Shown here: one piece after another, positions 25,417 through 33,243 of the stretch
Layout of the letters: every line of letters begins with the position of its first letter
Position numbering within the stretch: position 1 is the stretch's first letter
DNA from: JAMHWF01 sp048500255
Lineage (GTDB): Bacteria > Pseudomonadota > Gammaproteobacteria > Burkholderiales > Burkholderiaceae_C
Reading direction: 5' to 3'
NCBI GenBank assembly: GCA_048500255.1
Contig: JASNYH010000003.1
Span: 372,001 to 436,000 of the forward strand
DNA length: 64,000 bases
Position numbers and translations under genes: made by a program
Notes under the pieces: model-generated
The model's database searches: none
Told to the model about the DNA's origin: nothing
The model's input: the letters and a program-made list of their open reading frames with translations, nothing else

Positions 25417-25958
25417 ACGACCGCCTCGCCGCGACGGCGACGGCAGCATCGGCGCTCGCGCTGTGGCTGCTGCTCGCCGCCGCGTCGCCTGCGCGCGCGT
25501 CGACCGACGACGCGGCGCTGCCGCCCGTCGTCGTCTATGCGCCGTCGCCGTGCCTGGCTTGCATCGACTGGGCGGATCATCTGCGCCGGCACGGCTTCCA
25601 GGTGACGATCGAGGAGAAGCCGCAGGCCGAGATGCCCAAGGTCAAGCGCTGGCTCAACGTGCCGTCGCGGCTCGAGTCGGTGCACACGGCGCGCGTGGCC
25701 GGCTACTTCGTCGAGGGCCATGTCCCGGCGCCCGACATCAAGCTGCTGCTGAAGGAGCGTCCGCGTGCGCGCGGCCTGGCCGTGCCGGGCCTGCCGCGCG
25801 GCGCGCCGGGGCGCGAGAGCTGGAGCCCGACGTGCGACACGGCGTGCACCGTGCTCGACAACGACGCCGCCAAGGCGAACAACGAGATCCGCCGCGAGGC
25901 CTTCGAGACGCTGCTCGTCGCGCCCGACGGCAAGACGAGCATCTACGCGCGGCACTGA
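25410..25958 (+). CDS. DUF411-related exported protein, variant with CLAC motif
   Basis: This 182-residue protein has a signal peptide (about 1-35). Its core resembles DUF411 metal-binding proteins: VVVYAPSPCLACIDWADHLRRHGFQV, then PSRLESVHTARVAGYFVEGHVPAPDI. The usual CGCC is changed to CLAC. After the family GLAVPG motif there is a segment with two more cysteines (PTCDTACTVLDND). DUF411 proteins occur with copper-handling genes. Start GTG at 25410 within the ankyrin gene end. The frame is well separated from shadows by its conserved motifs. Confidence 0.8.
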   Translation: MLNDRLAATATAASALALWLLLAAASPARASTDDAALPPVVVYAPSPCLACIDWADHLRRHGFQVTIEEKPQAEMPKVKRWLNVPSRLESVHTARVAGYFVEGHVPAPDIKLLLKERPRARGLAVPGLPRGAPGRESWSPTCDTACTVLDNDAAKANNEIRREAFETLLVAPDGKTSIYARH

Positions 25959-26025
25959 CGAGCGCGACAACGACGCGGCCCCGCCGTCGAAGGCGCGCGG
26001 GCTGCGCGAGACAAGGAGACGTCCG

Positions 26026-26889
26026 ATGGCGAGGTCGAGTATCGTCGTCGCGCCGGCCGCGGCCGCTGCGCGCGCTCGCATCGCGGTCGTCGTGGCCGGA
26101 GGTGTCTTCGTCGCGATCCTCTCATCACCGCCACGCGCCGCGTCCGCCGAGCCAGCGGCAGCGGCGCCGCCGGCCGTCTCGGCGCTGCCGCGCGGCGACT
26201 GCCGCAACCCCGCGCCGCGCACCGACCTCGGCGACTGCGACTTCACGCGCGCCAAACTCGCCGGCCGGGACCTGCGCGGCGCGCGGCTGGCCGGCGCCAA
26301 GCTCGAGAGCGCCGAGCTGCGCCGCGCACGTCTCGACGGCGCGGACTTCACCGGCAGCAACGCCAAGTGGGCCGACTTCACCGGCGCCAGCCTGACGCGC
26401 GCCGACTTGCGCCGCGCCGACCTGTTCCACGCCACCTTCGACGACGCCGACCTGACGGAAGCCCGGCTCGCCGGCGCCAACCTGTTCGGCGCCAACCTGA
26501 TCAACACGCGCGCGCCGCGCGCCGACTTCAGCGGTGCCTACCTCAAGGACGTGCTGATGGAAGGCATCGACCTCACCGGCGGGTCGATCCAGGGCTGCTA
26601 TGCGCTGCGCGGCGTGTTCAGCGAAGCCAAGATGACGGGCGCCGACCTGTCGCGCGCCGACCTCACCGGCGCCGCGATGGAACGCGTCGACTTCCGCCGC
26701 GCCAACCTGGTCGGCACCCGCCTGCTCGGCGCCACGCTGCGCCACGCCGTGTTCGCCGACGCCGACATGAAAGACGCCGACCTCGCGAACGCCGATGTCT
26801 GGAACGCCGACTTCGACAACGCCCGCAATCGGCCGGCGTCGGTGCAGGAGGCGTTGATCGAGCCATTCGTGGTGAGGGAGCGGAGATAG
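26026..26889 (+). CDS. exported pentapeptide-repeat protein
   Basis: The 287-residue product has an export signal (about 1-42) and more than 30 tandem pentapeptides of the A(D/N)LxG type from about residue 70 to 270 (for example ADFTGASLTRADLRRADL). These fold as a right-handed quadrilateral beta helix. Pentapeptide proteins have many roles; DNA mimicry as in Qnr is unlikely for an exported protein. AAGGAG lies before the ATG. It ends the nap-linked series of genes. The repeat also makes a long open antisense frame, which is not a gene. Confidence 0.88.
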   Translation: MARSSIVVAPAAAAARARIAVVVAGGVFVAILSSPPRAASAEPAAAAPPAVSALPRGDCRNPAPRTDLGDCDFTRAKLAGRDLRGARLAGAKLESAELRRARLDGADFTGSNAKWADFTGASLTRADLRRADLFHATFDDADLTEARLAGANLFGANLINTRAPRADFSGAYLKDVLMEGIDLTGGSIQGCYALRGVFSEAKMTGADLSRADLTGAAMERVDFRRANLVGTRLLGATLRHAVFADADMKDADLANADVWNADFDNARNRPASVQEALIEPFVVRERR

Positions 26890-26933
26890 GGCGGTTTCGC
26901 AGTCCTCACCGTCCAGCAACGGCGACCCGACCC

Positions 26934-26939
26934 TACAAT
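26934..26939 (+). promoter_or_regulatory. candidate -10 element ahead of the TPP riboswitch
   Basis: TACAAT in an otherwise GC-rich intergenic region matches the sigma-70 -10 box at five of six bases and sits about 40 bases before the riboswitch aptamer. The -35 region is not clear. Confidence 0.4.
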
Positions 26940-26980
26940 CGTGGCCGCCACGCCGGCAGCCACTGGCAGCCGACGCGGTC

Positions 26981-27074
26981 AACCGCTGGGGGTGTCGACG
27001 CAACCGCAAGGAACGCGCCGACTGAGAGAGTCCCTTTGAACCTGATTGAGGTCATCCTCGCGCAGGGAAGCATG
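26981..27074 (+). promoter_or_regulatory. TPP riboswitch (thi-box)
   Basis: The aptamer signature is present: GGGGGTG at the P2 start, CTGAGA (27022-27027), ACCTGAT (27040-27046), and GCGCAGGGAAGC (27060-27071). These are the four conserved blocks of the TPP riboswitch in the correct order and spacing. P3a is compact. It regulates a gene for a thiamine-binding protein rather than a biosynthetic enzyme. Thiamine pyrophosphate binding would normally repress downstream translation or transcription. Confidence 0.92.
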
Positions 27075-27148
27075 TTCCGAGGCCTGCCGGCATTTCTTTC
27101 TCGCGCCGGCATGGCGGCCCCGAACCTCGCCGACCTGCCATCTGCATG
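27071..27148 (+). CDS. possible 25-residue leader ORF immediately after the riboswitch
   Basis: ATG at 27071 begins right at the aptamer 3' end and uses the aptamer's own AGGGAAG as Shine-Dalgarno sequence. It ends with TGA eight bases before the main gene's ATG. No homology is recognised; it could translationally couple the riboswitch to the downstream gene. It may also be chance. Confidence 0.35.
27085..27111 (+). promoter_or_regulatory. hairpin in the riboswitch expression platform
   Basis: TGCCGGC (27085-27091) and GCCGGCA (27105-27111) form a 7-bp stem with a 13-base pyrimidine-rich loop. It lacks a following T-run, so it is probably not an intrinsic terminator. Confidence 0.35.
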
Positions 27149-27156
27149 AGTTGCAC

Positions 27157-27600
27157 ATGGCACATCCATCGTTCTCGCGTACGCGTCGTTTCCGGCTTTC
27201 GCTTCTTCTGTCGGCGTCGCTGCTGGCCTGCGGCGCGGTCTGGGCACAACAACAGGCGCCACGGCAGGCGCCCGCCGCCGCTGCCACTCCGGCACCGAGC
27301 GGGCACACGATTGCCGAGATCCAGGTGATCCCTCGGCCGGCCGGCACGGCGAACGACCGCTACAAGCACGTCGATGCCGCCATCGCCGTCATCCAGGCCT
27401 CGGGCCTGCGCTACGAAGTGCACGGGCTGGGCACGGTCGTCGAAGGTCCGCCCGAGAAGATCTGGCCGCTGCTGCAAGCCGTCCACCAGGCCACGCTCGA
27501 AGCCGGCGCAGAGCGCACGCTGAGCATCATCAAGGTGTCGAGTTCGGCCCGGGCCGGCGGGCCGAGCGTCGACGACCTGGTTCGCAAGTTCCGGAAGTGA
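27157..27600 (+). CDS. exported thiamine-binding protein, MTH1187/YqgV (DUF77) family
   Basis: The 147-residue protein has a Sec signal (about 1-31, with a possible lipobox around Cys25). Its domain matches the MTH1187/YqgV thiamine-binding family: EIQVIPRPAG, KHVDAAIAVIQASGLRYEVHGLGTVVEG, and AVHQATLEAGAERTLSIIKV. The family is about 100 residues and usually cytoplasmic. Here an export signal is fused, pointing to periplasmic thiamine capture. The TPP riboswitch directly upstream supports the ligand independently. The gene stands alone, convergent with the flavoprotein gene downstream. ATG 27157 has a weak ribosome binding site. Confidence 0.88.
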   Translation: MAHPSFSRTRRFRLSLLLSASLLACGAVWAQQQAPRQAPAAAATPAPSGHTIAEIQVIPRPAGTANDRYKHVDAAIAVIQASGLRYEVHGLGTVVEGPPEKIWPLLQAVHQATLEAGAERTLSIIKVSSSARAGGPSVDDLVRKFRK

Positions 27601-27630
27601 GGCGGCCCGAGCGCGCGGCGCTGTCGCGAA

Positions 27631-29013
27631 CTACCGCGACTCGACGATCCCGAGCCGCTCGCTCATCACGGACCGCCCCCACGCCACGTCCTCGTCCCTC
27701 GGCTGCGGGTTGTCGATCTGCCGCACGCTCTGCGCGATGACGCCGTCGCCGCGGCGGCGGTAGCTCGTCTCGATGACGAGCTGTTCGCGCGGCTCGGCGT
27801 CGAGCCAGACGTGGCAGTGACTGGCCGGCAGCGCGGCGCGCGGCGGCTCGTCGCCCCGCGCCGTGGCGACGATCTGTGCAGCCGCCGCGGCGCCGAGTTC
27901 GGCGGCGATCTGCGCGGCCTTGGGATAGGCGCCGAACAGCGGCGACACGTCGCCCAGCGCGTCGCCGACGACCCAGACGCGATCGTCATGGCGCGAGCGC
28001 AGCGTGTCGGCGTCGACGGCAGCCCAGCGTGCGGGCGGCGCGGCGGACGAAGCCGCCGCCGCGCGCCCATCGCGCCCATCGCGCTCGAGCAGCCCGGCCT
28101 GCGCGACGAGCGTGCCGGCGTGCATCGCCGGCAGCAGCAGCGCGTGATCGAAGCGCAGCACGCCGCCGATGTCGGTCTCGATCGTCTTCGAGCGTGCGTC
28201 GACGCGCCGCACGACGGCATGGCGCAGGTGCTCGATGCGCCCGGCGTGCCGCTCGGCATAAAGCCGGTTGTAGCGCGCCATGCCGCCGCCGGCGTCGATC
28301 AGCACGAGCTTCGCGCCCGGCCGCCGGCGCTCGAGCCAGCGCGCCAGCAGCGCGGCGCGCTCGTAGGGGGCTGGCGGGCAGCGGTAGGGCGGCGGCGGCA
28401 CCGTCAGCACCAGCGTGCCGCCGCGGCCGGGCGCTGCGGCAAACGCGTCGAGGCCGCGCCGGCAGGCGTCGAGCTCGGCGCCGGCGACGAAACCGGGCGG
28501 AAAGGCGGCCAGCGCGGCGCGTGTGGCCTCGACATCGCCGTCGTCGCCGCGCCCGCCGAAGCCGCGCTCGACATCGTAGGCGGCGCCCGTCGCGATGACC
28601 AGCCAGTCGTAGTCGAGCGGGGTCGCCGCGCCGTCGGGCGATCGCGTCAGGTGCACGCGGCGCGCCGCGCGGTCGATAGCGCCCGCGTCGGCGGCGAGGT
28701 AGCGCCAGCCCTGGCGCGCGGCCAGCGCGTCGAGTGCGATGCGCGGCAGCGGCTCGCCCTCGCGCGCGCCGGCCAGCCACGCATTCGACAACGGCAGCGA
28801 ACGGAACACGCGCTCGCGATCGACCACCGTCACGGCCAGCGCGTCGGGCGCGAGGCGGCGCAGCGCGTGCGCCGCCGCCAGGCCGCCCCAGCCGGCGCCG
28901 ACGACGACGACTTTCTGCGGCGCGGCCCGCGCGCCGCGTGCGAACGGCGCGGCGACGAACGCGGCGGTCGCGGCGGCGGCGTGCCGCAGCAGCGTGCGAC
29001 GGCGCAGCGGCAT
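27631..29013 (-). CDS. FAD-dependent oxidoreductase, flavocytochrome c sulfide dehydrogenase flavoprotein-like
   Basis: The 460-residue exported flavoprotein has a Tat-like signal (PLRRRTLLRHAAAAT), an FAD Rossmann motif (VVVGAGWGGLAAA) and the substrate-domain stretch PYRCPPAPYERAALLARWL. That stretch is typical of FccB and sulfide:quinone reductase relatives, as is DVSPLFGAYPKAAQIAAELGAAAA near the C-terminus. The redox-active Cys pair of FccB is not obvious. It would act in the periplasm, but a cytochrome partner (FccA) is not adjacent. It sits last in the nos supra-operon, 14 bases after an SCO-like gene. Confidence 0.82.
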   Translation of the reverse strand: MPLRRRTLLRHAAAATAAFVAAPFARGARAAPQKVVVVGAGWGGLAAAHALRRLAPDALAVTVVDRERVFRSLPLSNAWLAGAREGEPLPRIALDALAARQGWRYLAADAGAIDRAARRVHLTRSPDGAATPLDYDWLVIATGAAYDVERGFGGRGDDGDVEATRAALAAFPPGFVAGAELDACRRGLDAFAAAPGRGGTLVLTVPPPPYRCPPAPYERAALLARWLERRRPGAKLVLIDAGGGMARYNRLYAERHAGRIEHLRHAVVRRVDARSKTIETDIGGVLRFDHALLLPAMHAGTLVAQAGLLERDGRDGRAAAASSAAPPARWAAVDADTLRSRHDDRVWVVGDALGDVSPLFGAYPKAAQIAAELGAAAAAQIVATARGDEPPRAALPASHCHVWLDAEPREQLVIETSYRRRGDGVIAQSVRQIDNPQPRDEDVAWGRSVMSERLGIVESR

Positions 29014-29027
29014 CGGGGTCGGCGCCG

Positions 29028-29981
29028 TCAGCGCGCCGCCGCGGCGCTCATCCACGCCTCGACGCGCGCCGCGATCTCGCGCGCCGGCGTGCCGTAGGCG
29101 ATGCGCTCGAGCAGCTGGCCGTCGGGGCCGAGCAGGACCAGCCCGACGGTGTGGTCGATCGTGTAGGCGTCGGCGGCGGCGCCCGGCTCGCGCACCTGCT
29201 CGTAGCTGACGCGAAACGCGTCGGCGGCGCGCCGCACCAGCGCCTCGCTGCCGCCCAGCGCGAGGATGCGCGCGTCGAAGCCGCGCGCATAGGCGTCGAG
29301 CACCGCCGGCGTGTCGCGCTGAGGATCGACCGTCATGAAGATCGGCTGCAGCTTCGCCGCGCGCGCCTCGCCGAGCAGCGCCAGCACCTCCTTGAGCTCG
29401 AGCATCGTCGTCGGGCACACGTCGGGGCAGCCGGTGTAGCCGAAGGTGACGAGCTGGAAGCGCCCGCGGAAGTCTTCCGACGTGACGCCGCGCCCGCCTG
29501 GGCCCTGCAGCAGATAGCGCGGCACGCTGCGCGGCGGCAGCGGCTCGGCGGCGGCGGCCGGCGCCGCCGCCGAGCGCGCATGCGCCGGGCCGGCCAGCGC
29601 GACCTGCAACCGGCGCACCGTGTCTTCGATGCGCTCGCCGAGCGTCGCCGCGTCGGGGCAGGCGGCGCCGTCGCCGCGCGTCTGCGCGACGAAGGCCGCC
29701 TGCGTGCCTTCTTCGTAGGCGCTCGCATAGCGCGGCGTCTTCGGCGCGTGCGCCAGCATCGCCGCCTTCGCGCGCTGCGCCGCCGCCACGTCGCGGCAGG
29801 CCAGCGCCTGGCCGTTGATCTGCGCGAGGTCGGCGACGGCACGCAATGCCGCGGCGTCGGCCGCTTCGGGCGGTGCCACGGGCGCCGTCTGTGCCACGAC
29901 GGCGCCGGCGAGCACCGCCCAGGCGACGGTCGCGACGGTGCGCGCACCGACGCGAAGGACGAGGCCGGCAGTCGTCGTCAT
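29028..29981 (-). CDS. SCO1/SenC-like protein with extra N-terminal cysteine domain
   Basis: The 317-residue protein has a signal peptide or anchor (about 8-32). Residues 35-130 form a helical domain with two cysteines (ALACRDVAAAQ; GAACPDAA). A C-terminal SCO domain (about 160-315) carries the copper-binding CPDVC in GYTGCPDVCPTTM and the distal His in DHTVGLVL. The N-terminal domain is not usual for SCO. It is coupled by ATGA to the nosD-like gene upstream and may deliver copper or reduce cysteines of a partner. Together with the SCO in the heme-copper operon this makes two SCO proteins in the window. Confidence 0.85.
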   Translation of the reverse strand: MTTTAGLVLRVGARTVATVAWAVLAGAVVAQTAPVAPPEAADAAALRAVADLAQINGQALACRDVAAAQRAKAAMLAHAPKTPRYASAYEEGTQAAFVAQTRGDGAACPDAATLGERIEDTVRRLQVALAGPAHARSAAAPAAAAEPLPPRSVPRYLLQGPGGRGVTSEDFRGRFQLVTFGYTGCPDVCPTTMLELKEVLALLGEARAAKLQPIFMTVDPQRDTPAVLDAYARGFDARILALGGSEALVRRAADAFRVSYEQVREPGAAADAYTIDHTVGLVLLGPDGQLLERIAYGTPAREIAARVEAWMSAAAAR

Positions 29982-31240
29982 CGCGTCGCTCCGTTCGGCG
30001 CGGCCGTCGTCGTCGCACGCGCCGGCGTCATGCGCGGTCGCGGGTCGCTCAGCACGCGCACCGGCGACGTGAACGGTGCCAGCCGCTCGAGAAAGTCGAG
30101 CAGCTCGAGCGCCGGGCTGTTGCGAAAGAAGGTGGCCATCGGCTTCTCCATCCAGAGGCGGTCGGCGAACAGCAGCACCTCGTGCGGTGTGTCGCCGTGG
30201 TCGTCGCGGTCGAAATCGAGTCCCTGGTACTCGTCCCAGGCGTTGGCGAGCCAGCGGTGCGTGCTGCCGGCGCCCGCCGCGCTGATCGCCACCGTGGTCA
30301 GGTTGCTGGTGAAGCGGTTGCCGTCGAAGCGCCCCGATCCGCCCTCGCCGTAGAAGAACAGGCCGACGACGTTGTGCGCGAAGTGGTTGCCGCGCACGGC
30401 GAGCGTGCTGCGCCCCTCGACCGGCGTGTCGAGCTTCAGGCCGACGGCGTTGTGCAGCACCTCGTTGCCTTCGATCACGCTGTCGTCGCTCTCCTTGAGC
30501 ACGATGCCGGCGCCGCCGTCGGTCAGCGCGTGCGCGACGTGGTTGCCGCGCAGCACGAGCTGCGGCGAGTAGAGCACGACGATGCCGGTGCCGGTGTGCT
30601 CGAGGCGGTTGCCCTCGGCGTGCAGGCGCGGCGAGAAGACGGCGTGCAGCCCGTAGCGGCCGTCGGCAAAGCGGTTGCGCGCGAGGCGGTTGTCGGGCGA
30701 GTTGATCAGCGTGAGGTCGCGCGCCCGCGCGAAGTCGTTGTCCTCGACGGCGTTGCCGCGGCTGTTCCACAGCCGCAGCGCGTCGCCGCGCAGGCCGGGC
30801 GCGAGCGCCGTCTTGCCGCGCACGCGGTTGCGCCGCACGACGCTGGCGTCGACGCCTTGCAGGTGGATGCCGAACAGCACGTCGTCGAAGGCGTTGTCCT
30901 CGACGACGTGGCCGCGGCCCTGCAGCAGCAGGCCGGCGTCGATGCGGTCGTGCGAATCGCCGCTGCGCGCCACGCGCAAGCCGCGCAGCGTGACGCCGTC
31001 GGCGGCGACGGCGAGCACCGTGCCGTTGCCGTCGCCGACGATCGTCGCGGTCCGCCCGCCGCCGTCGAGCACCATCGGACGCGCGACGCGCGCCGGGCCC
31101 TGGTAGGTGCCGGGGGCCAGGCGCAGCGTGCCGCCGGCCGGCGTCGCATCGATCAACGGCTGCAGCGGGCGCGGCGCAGCGGCCTGAGCAAGGTCGCAGA
31201 CCAGTGCCATCGCGAGCGCCAGCGGCAGTGCGACCTGCAT
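29978..31240 (-). CDS. NosD-like periplasmic parallel beta-helix protein, second copy
   Basis: The 420-residue exported protein (signal 1-20) is built of right-handed beta-helix turns with CASH-type repeats (GNRLEHTGTGIVVLYS; NHFAHNVVGLFFYGEG). Its tail ALELLDFLERLAPFTSP strongly resembles NosD. NosD helps mature the copper sites of NosZ, probably with the NosFY ABC transporter. This copy is separated from nosZ by the menaquinone genes and paired with an SCO-like gene. ATG 31240 gives a clean signal peptide; an ATG upstream belongs to a different frame. Confidence 0.85.
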   Translation of the reverse strand: MQVALPLALAMALVCDLAQAAAPRPLQPLIDATPAGGTLRLAPGTYQGPARVARPMVLDGGGRTATIVGDGNGTVLAVAADGVTLRGLRVARSGDSHDRIDAGLLLQGRGHVVEDNAFDDVLFGIHLQGVDASVVRRNRVRGKTALAPGLRGDALRLWNSRGNAVEDNDFARARDLTLINSPDNRLARNRFADGRYGLHAVFSPRLHAEGNRLEHTGTGIVVLYSPQLVLRGNHVAHALTDGGAGIVLKESDDSVIEGNEVLHNAVGLKLDTPVEGRSTLAVRGNHFAHNVVGLFFYGEGGSGRFDGNRFTSNLTTVAISAAGAGSTHRWLANAWDEYQGLDFDRDDHGDTPHEVLLFADRLWMEKPMATFFRNSPALELLDFLERLAPFTSPVRVLSDPRPRMTPARATTTAAPNGATR

Positions 31241-31253
31241 CGCGTTGCCGCGT

Positions 31254-32144
31254 TCATCCCGCGACGCGCGGCAGAGGCGCCCGCGCGTCGGTGTCGCCGC
31301 CGGCACGCCGACGCCGCATCAGCGCCACGAACACCAGCGCGCCGACGTTCATCAGCAGCGCATAGACGACGCTGGGCACGCTCATCGCCGGCATGCGCAG
31401 CAGCTCGACGGTGACGTAGATGCCGAGCGCCGAGTTCTGCAGCCCGCATTCGGTGGCCACCGCGATGCGCTCGCGCCGCGCCAGCCCGGCGGCGCGGCCG
31501 CCCGTCCAGGCCAGCGCGAGCACCGCTGCATTGAGCGCGACGCAGGCCGCGCCGATCGTCGGCAGGTGCAGGGCGAGCACGGCGCGCTGCGACCAGAAGG
31601 TGGCCAGTACGATGGCGACGAACAGCGCCGTCGCGACGCGGCCGGCCGCGGGCTCCGCGCGCTGCGCGAAGGCGGGCCGCCACGCGCGCAGCGCCATGCC
31701 GGCCGCCACCGGCAGCGTCGTCAGCACGAAGATGCGTGCCACCGTCGCCGCCAGCGGCAGCTCGATGCGCAGCGCGTCGTCGGCGAAGGCGCGCAGCGCG
31801 AGGTCGAGCACCAGCGGCAGCGACAGCATCGCGACGACGCTGGTCACGGCCGTCAGCGCGATCGACAGCGCGACCTCGCCGCGCGCGAGATGCGTCAGTA
31901 GGCCCGAGCTGGCGCCGCCGGGGCAGGCCGCCAGCACCATCAGGCCGACGGCCATCGTGGCGTCGAGCCCGCTTGCCGCGGCGACGGTGAAGCCGAGCAC
32001 CGGCAGCATCACCAGCTGGCCCGCGAGGCCGACGGCGAAGGCGCGCGGCCGGCGCAGCACCTCGGCGAAGTCGGCCGCGCGCAGCGTCAGGCCGAGGTAG
32101 AACATGATGAAGGCGAGCGCGAGCGGCAGCGCGACGCTGATCAT
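31254..32144 (-). CDS. bile acid:sodium symporter (BASS) family transporter
   Basis: This 296-residue protein has nine to ten membrane helices. Signatures include LGLTLRAADF near the start, ACPGGASSGLLTHLARG (the sodium-binding crossover region of BASS proteins) and ECGLQNSALGIYV near the C-terminus. The substrate is usually an organic anion; nothing here identifies it. It starts 169 bases after menA, in a region with repeated hairpins, and 13 bases before the second nosD gene. Its presence between menaquinone and copper-maturation genes is not explained. Confidence 0.9.
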   Translation of the reverse strand: MISVALPLALAFIMFYLGLTLRAADFAEVLRRPRAFAVGLAGQLVMLPVLGFTVAAASGLDATMAVGLMVLAACPGGASSGLLTHLARGEVALSIALTAVTSVVAMLSLPLVLDLALRAFADDALRIELPLAATVARIFVLTTLPVAAGMALRAWRPAFAQRAEPAAGRVATALFVAIVLATFWSQRAVLALHLPTIGAACVALNAAVLALAWTGGRAAGLARRERIAVATECGLQNSALGIYVTVELLRMPAMSVPSVVYALLMNVGALVFVALMRRRRAGGDTDARAPLPRVAG

Positions 32145-32203
32145 GACGACCCCTCGTCCGACGAGTGCGTCGGCCGATCCCCCGAGGGGAGAGAGTGGCG
32201 CGG

Positions 32204-32263
32204 CTCCAAGCCGGCCTGCGCCGGCTTGGACGCCACGAGCGCCAGCCGCGTCTCGCGGCTGGC
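32204..32263. repeat. tandem REP-like hairpins between menA and the BASS gene
   Basis: CCAAGCCGGC (32206-32215) pairs with GCCGGCTTGG (32220-32229), a 10-bp stem with a 4-base loop. GCCAGCCGCG (32241-32250) pairs with CGCGGCTGGC (32254-32263), a 10-bp stem with a 3-base loop. A third GCCGGCTTGG copy follows near 32270. No T-run is present, so they look like REP elements or mRNA-stabilising structures within the operon. Confidence 0.6.
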
Positions 32264-32313
32264 CGCGGGCCGGCTTGGGGCGGCCCGGCGCTCGGCCCGC
32301 GTCGCGCTCACGT

Positions 32314-33243
32314 TCACAGCAGCACTCCCGCCGCCAGCAGCAGCCCGAGCAGCGCGCTCGCCTTGGCGGTGGCGGCGAGCTGCGCGTTGAGCCATGGCCC
32401 CGGCGGTTGCGCGCCGATGCGGCGCACCAGCCGCCAGGCGAGCGGCAGCACGGCCAGCGCGAGCAGCGCACCCGGCCGGCCGCGCAGCGCGAGCGCGAGC
32501 ACCGGCACGTAGCCGCCGAGCATCAGCGCCGCATAGACGGCGCGCGAGCGCGCGCGGCCGAGCCGCGCGACGAGCGTGCGGCGCCCGCCGCGCACGTCGT
32601 CCTCGAGATCGCGATAGTTGTTGACGAGCAGCACGGCGGCGGCCGGCAGGCCGAGTGCGGCGCCGCCGAGCAGGGCGTCGAAGGCCCAGGCGCCGGCCTG
32701 CAGCCAGTGGCTGCCCGCCACGGCGACGAGGCCGAAGAAGGCGAGCACGAAGACCTCGCCCGCGGCCGAGTGCGAGATCGGCCTCGGACCGCCCGAATAG
32801 GCCCAGCCGGCGCCGAGCGACGCCAGCCCGGCGAAGAAGATGGGCCAGCCGCCGACGTCGACGAGATAGACGCCCAGCCCCAGCGCCGCGCCGAAGCACG
32901 CGAGGCTCGCGCGCACCATCGTCGCCGGCTGCACCCAGCCGGCGGCCGTGACGCGCATCGGGCCGATGCGCGTCGCGCCGTCGACGCCGCGGCGGAAGTC
33001 GGCGACGTCGTTGTGCAGGTTGGTGCCGATCTGGATCAGCAGCGCGCAGGCCAGCGCCGCCAGCAGCGCGAGCGCCTGCACGGCCGCGCCGTCGGCCCAG
33101 GCGATGGCCGAGCCGAGCAGCACCGGCGCGACGGCCAGGCTCAGCGTGCGCGGGCGGATCGCCGTCCAGCCGACGCGCCAGCCCGATGCCGGCATGGCGG
33201 CGCCGAGCGGCGAGCGCGTCGTCGTCGGTTGCTCAGCCTTCAT
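32314..33243 (-). CDS. menA: 1,4-dihydroxy-2-naphthoate polyprenyltransferase
   Basis: This 309-residue UbiA-superfamily membrane enzyme attaches the isoprenoid tail to dihydroxynaphthoate, forming demethylmenaquinone. The first Asp motif is NLHNDVADFRRGVD and the second NNYRDLEDDVRGGRRTL. Both match MenA more than UbiA or CtaB. YSGGPRPISHSAAGEVFVLAFFG is also MenA-like. It overlaps the ubiE stop by 11 bases, so both are co-translated. Most betaproteobacteria rely on ubiquinone only, which makes this pair worth noting beside a menaquinol-type Nos system. Confidence 0.92.
   Translation of the reverse strand: MKAEQPTTTRSPLGAAMPASGWRVGWTAIRPRTLSLAVAPVLLGSAIAWADGAAVQALALLAALACALLIQIGTNLHNDVADFRRGVDGATRIGPMRVTAAGWVQPATMVRASLACFGAALGLGVYLVDVGGWPIFFAGLASLGAGWAYSGGPRPISHSAAGEVFVLAFFGLVAVAGSHWLQAGAWAFDALLGGAALGLPAAAVLLVNNYRDLEDDVRGGRRTLVARLGRARSRAVYAALMLGGYVPVLALALRGRPGALLALAVLPLAWRLVRRIGAQPPGPWLNAQLAATAKASALLGLLLAAGVLL

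Noticed and set aside
26125..27009. Minus-strand open frame with repeated VGA units
   Set aside because: The repetition is the mirror of the pentapeptide repeats on the plus strand; no start signal.
29978..31240. Pectate-lyase-like enzyme instead of NosD
   Set aside because: Beta-helix repeats alone are ambiguous, but the ELLDFLERLAPF tail and nos context point to NosD family.
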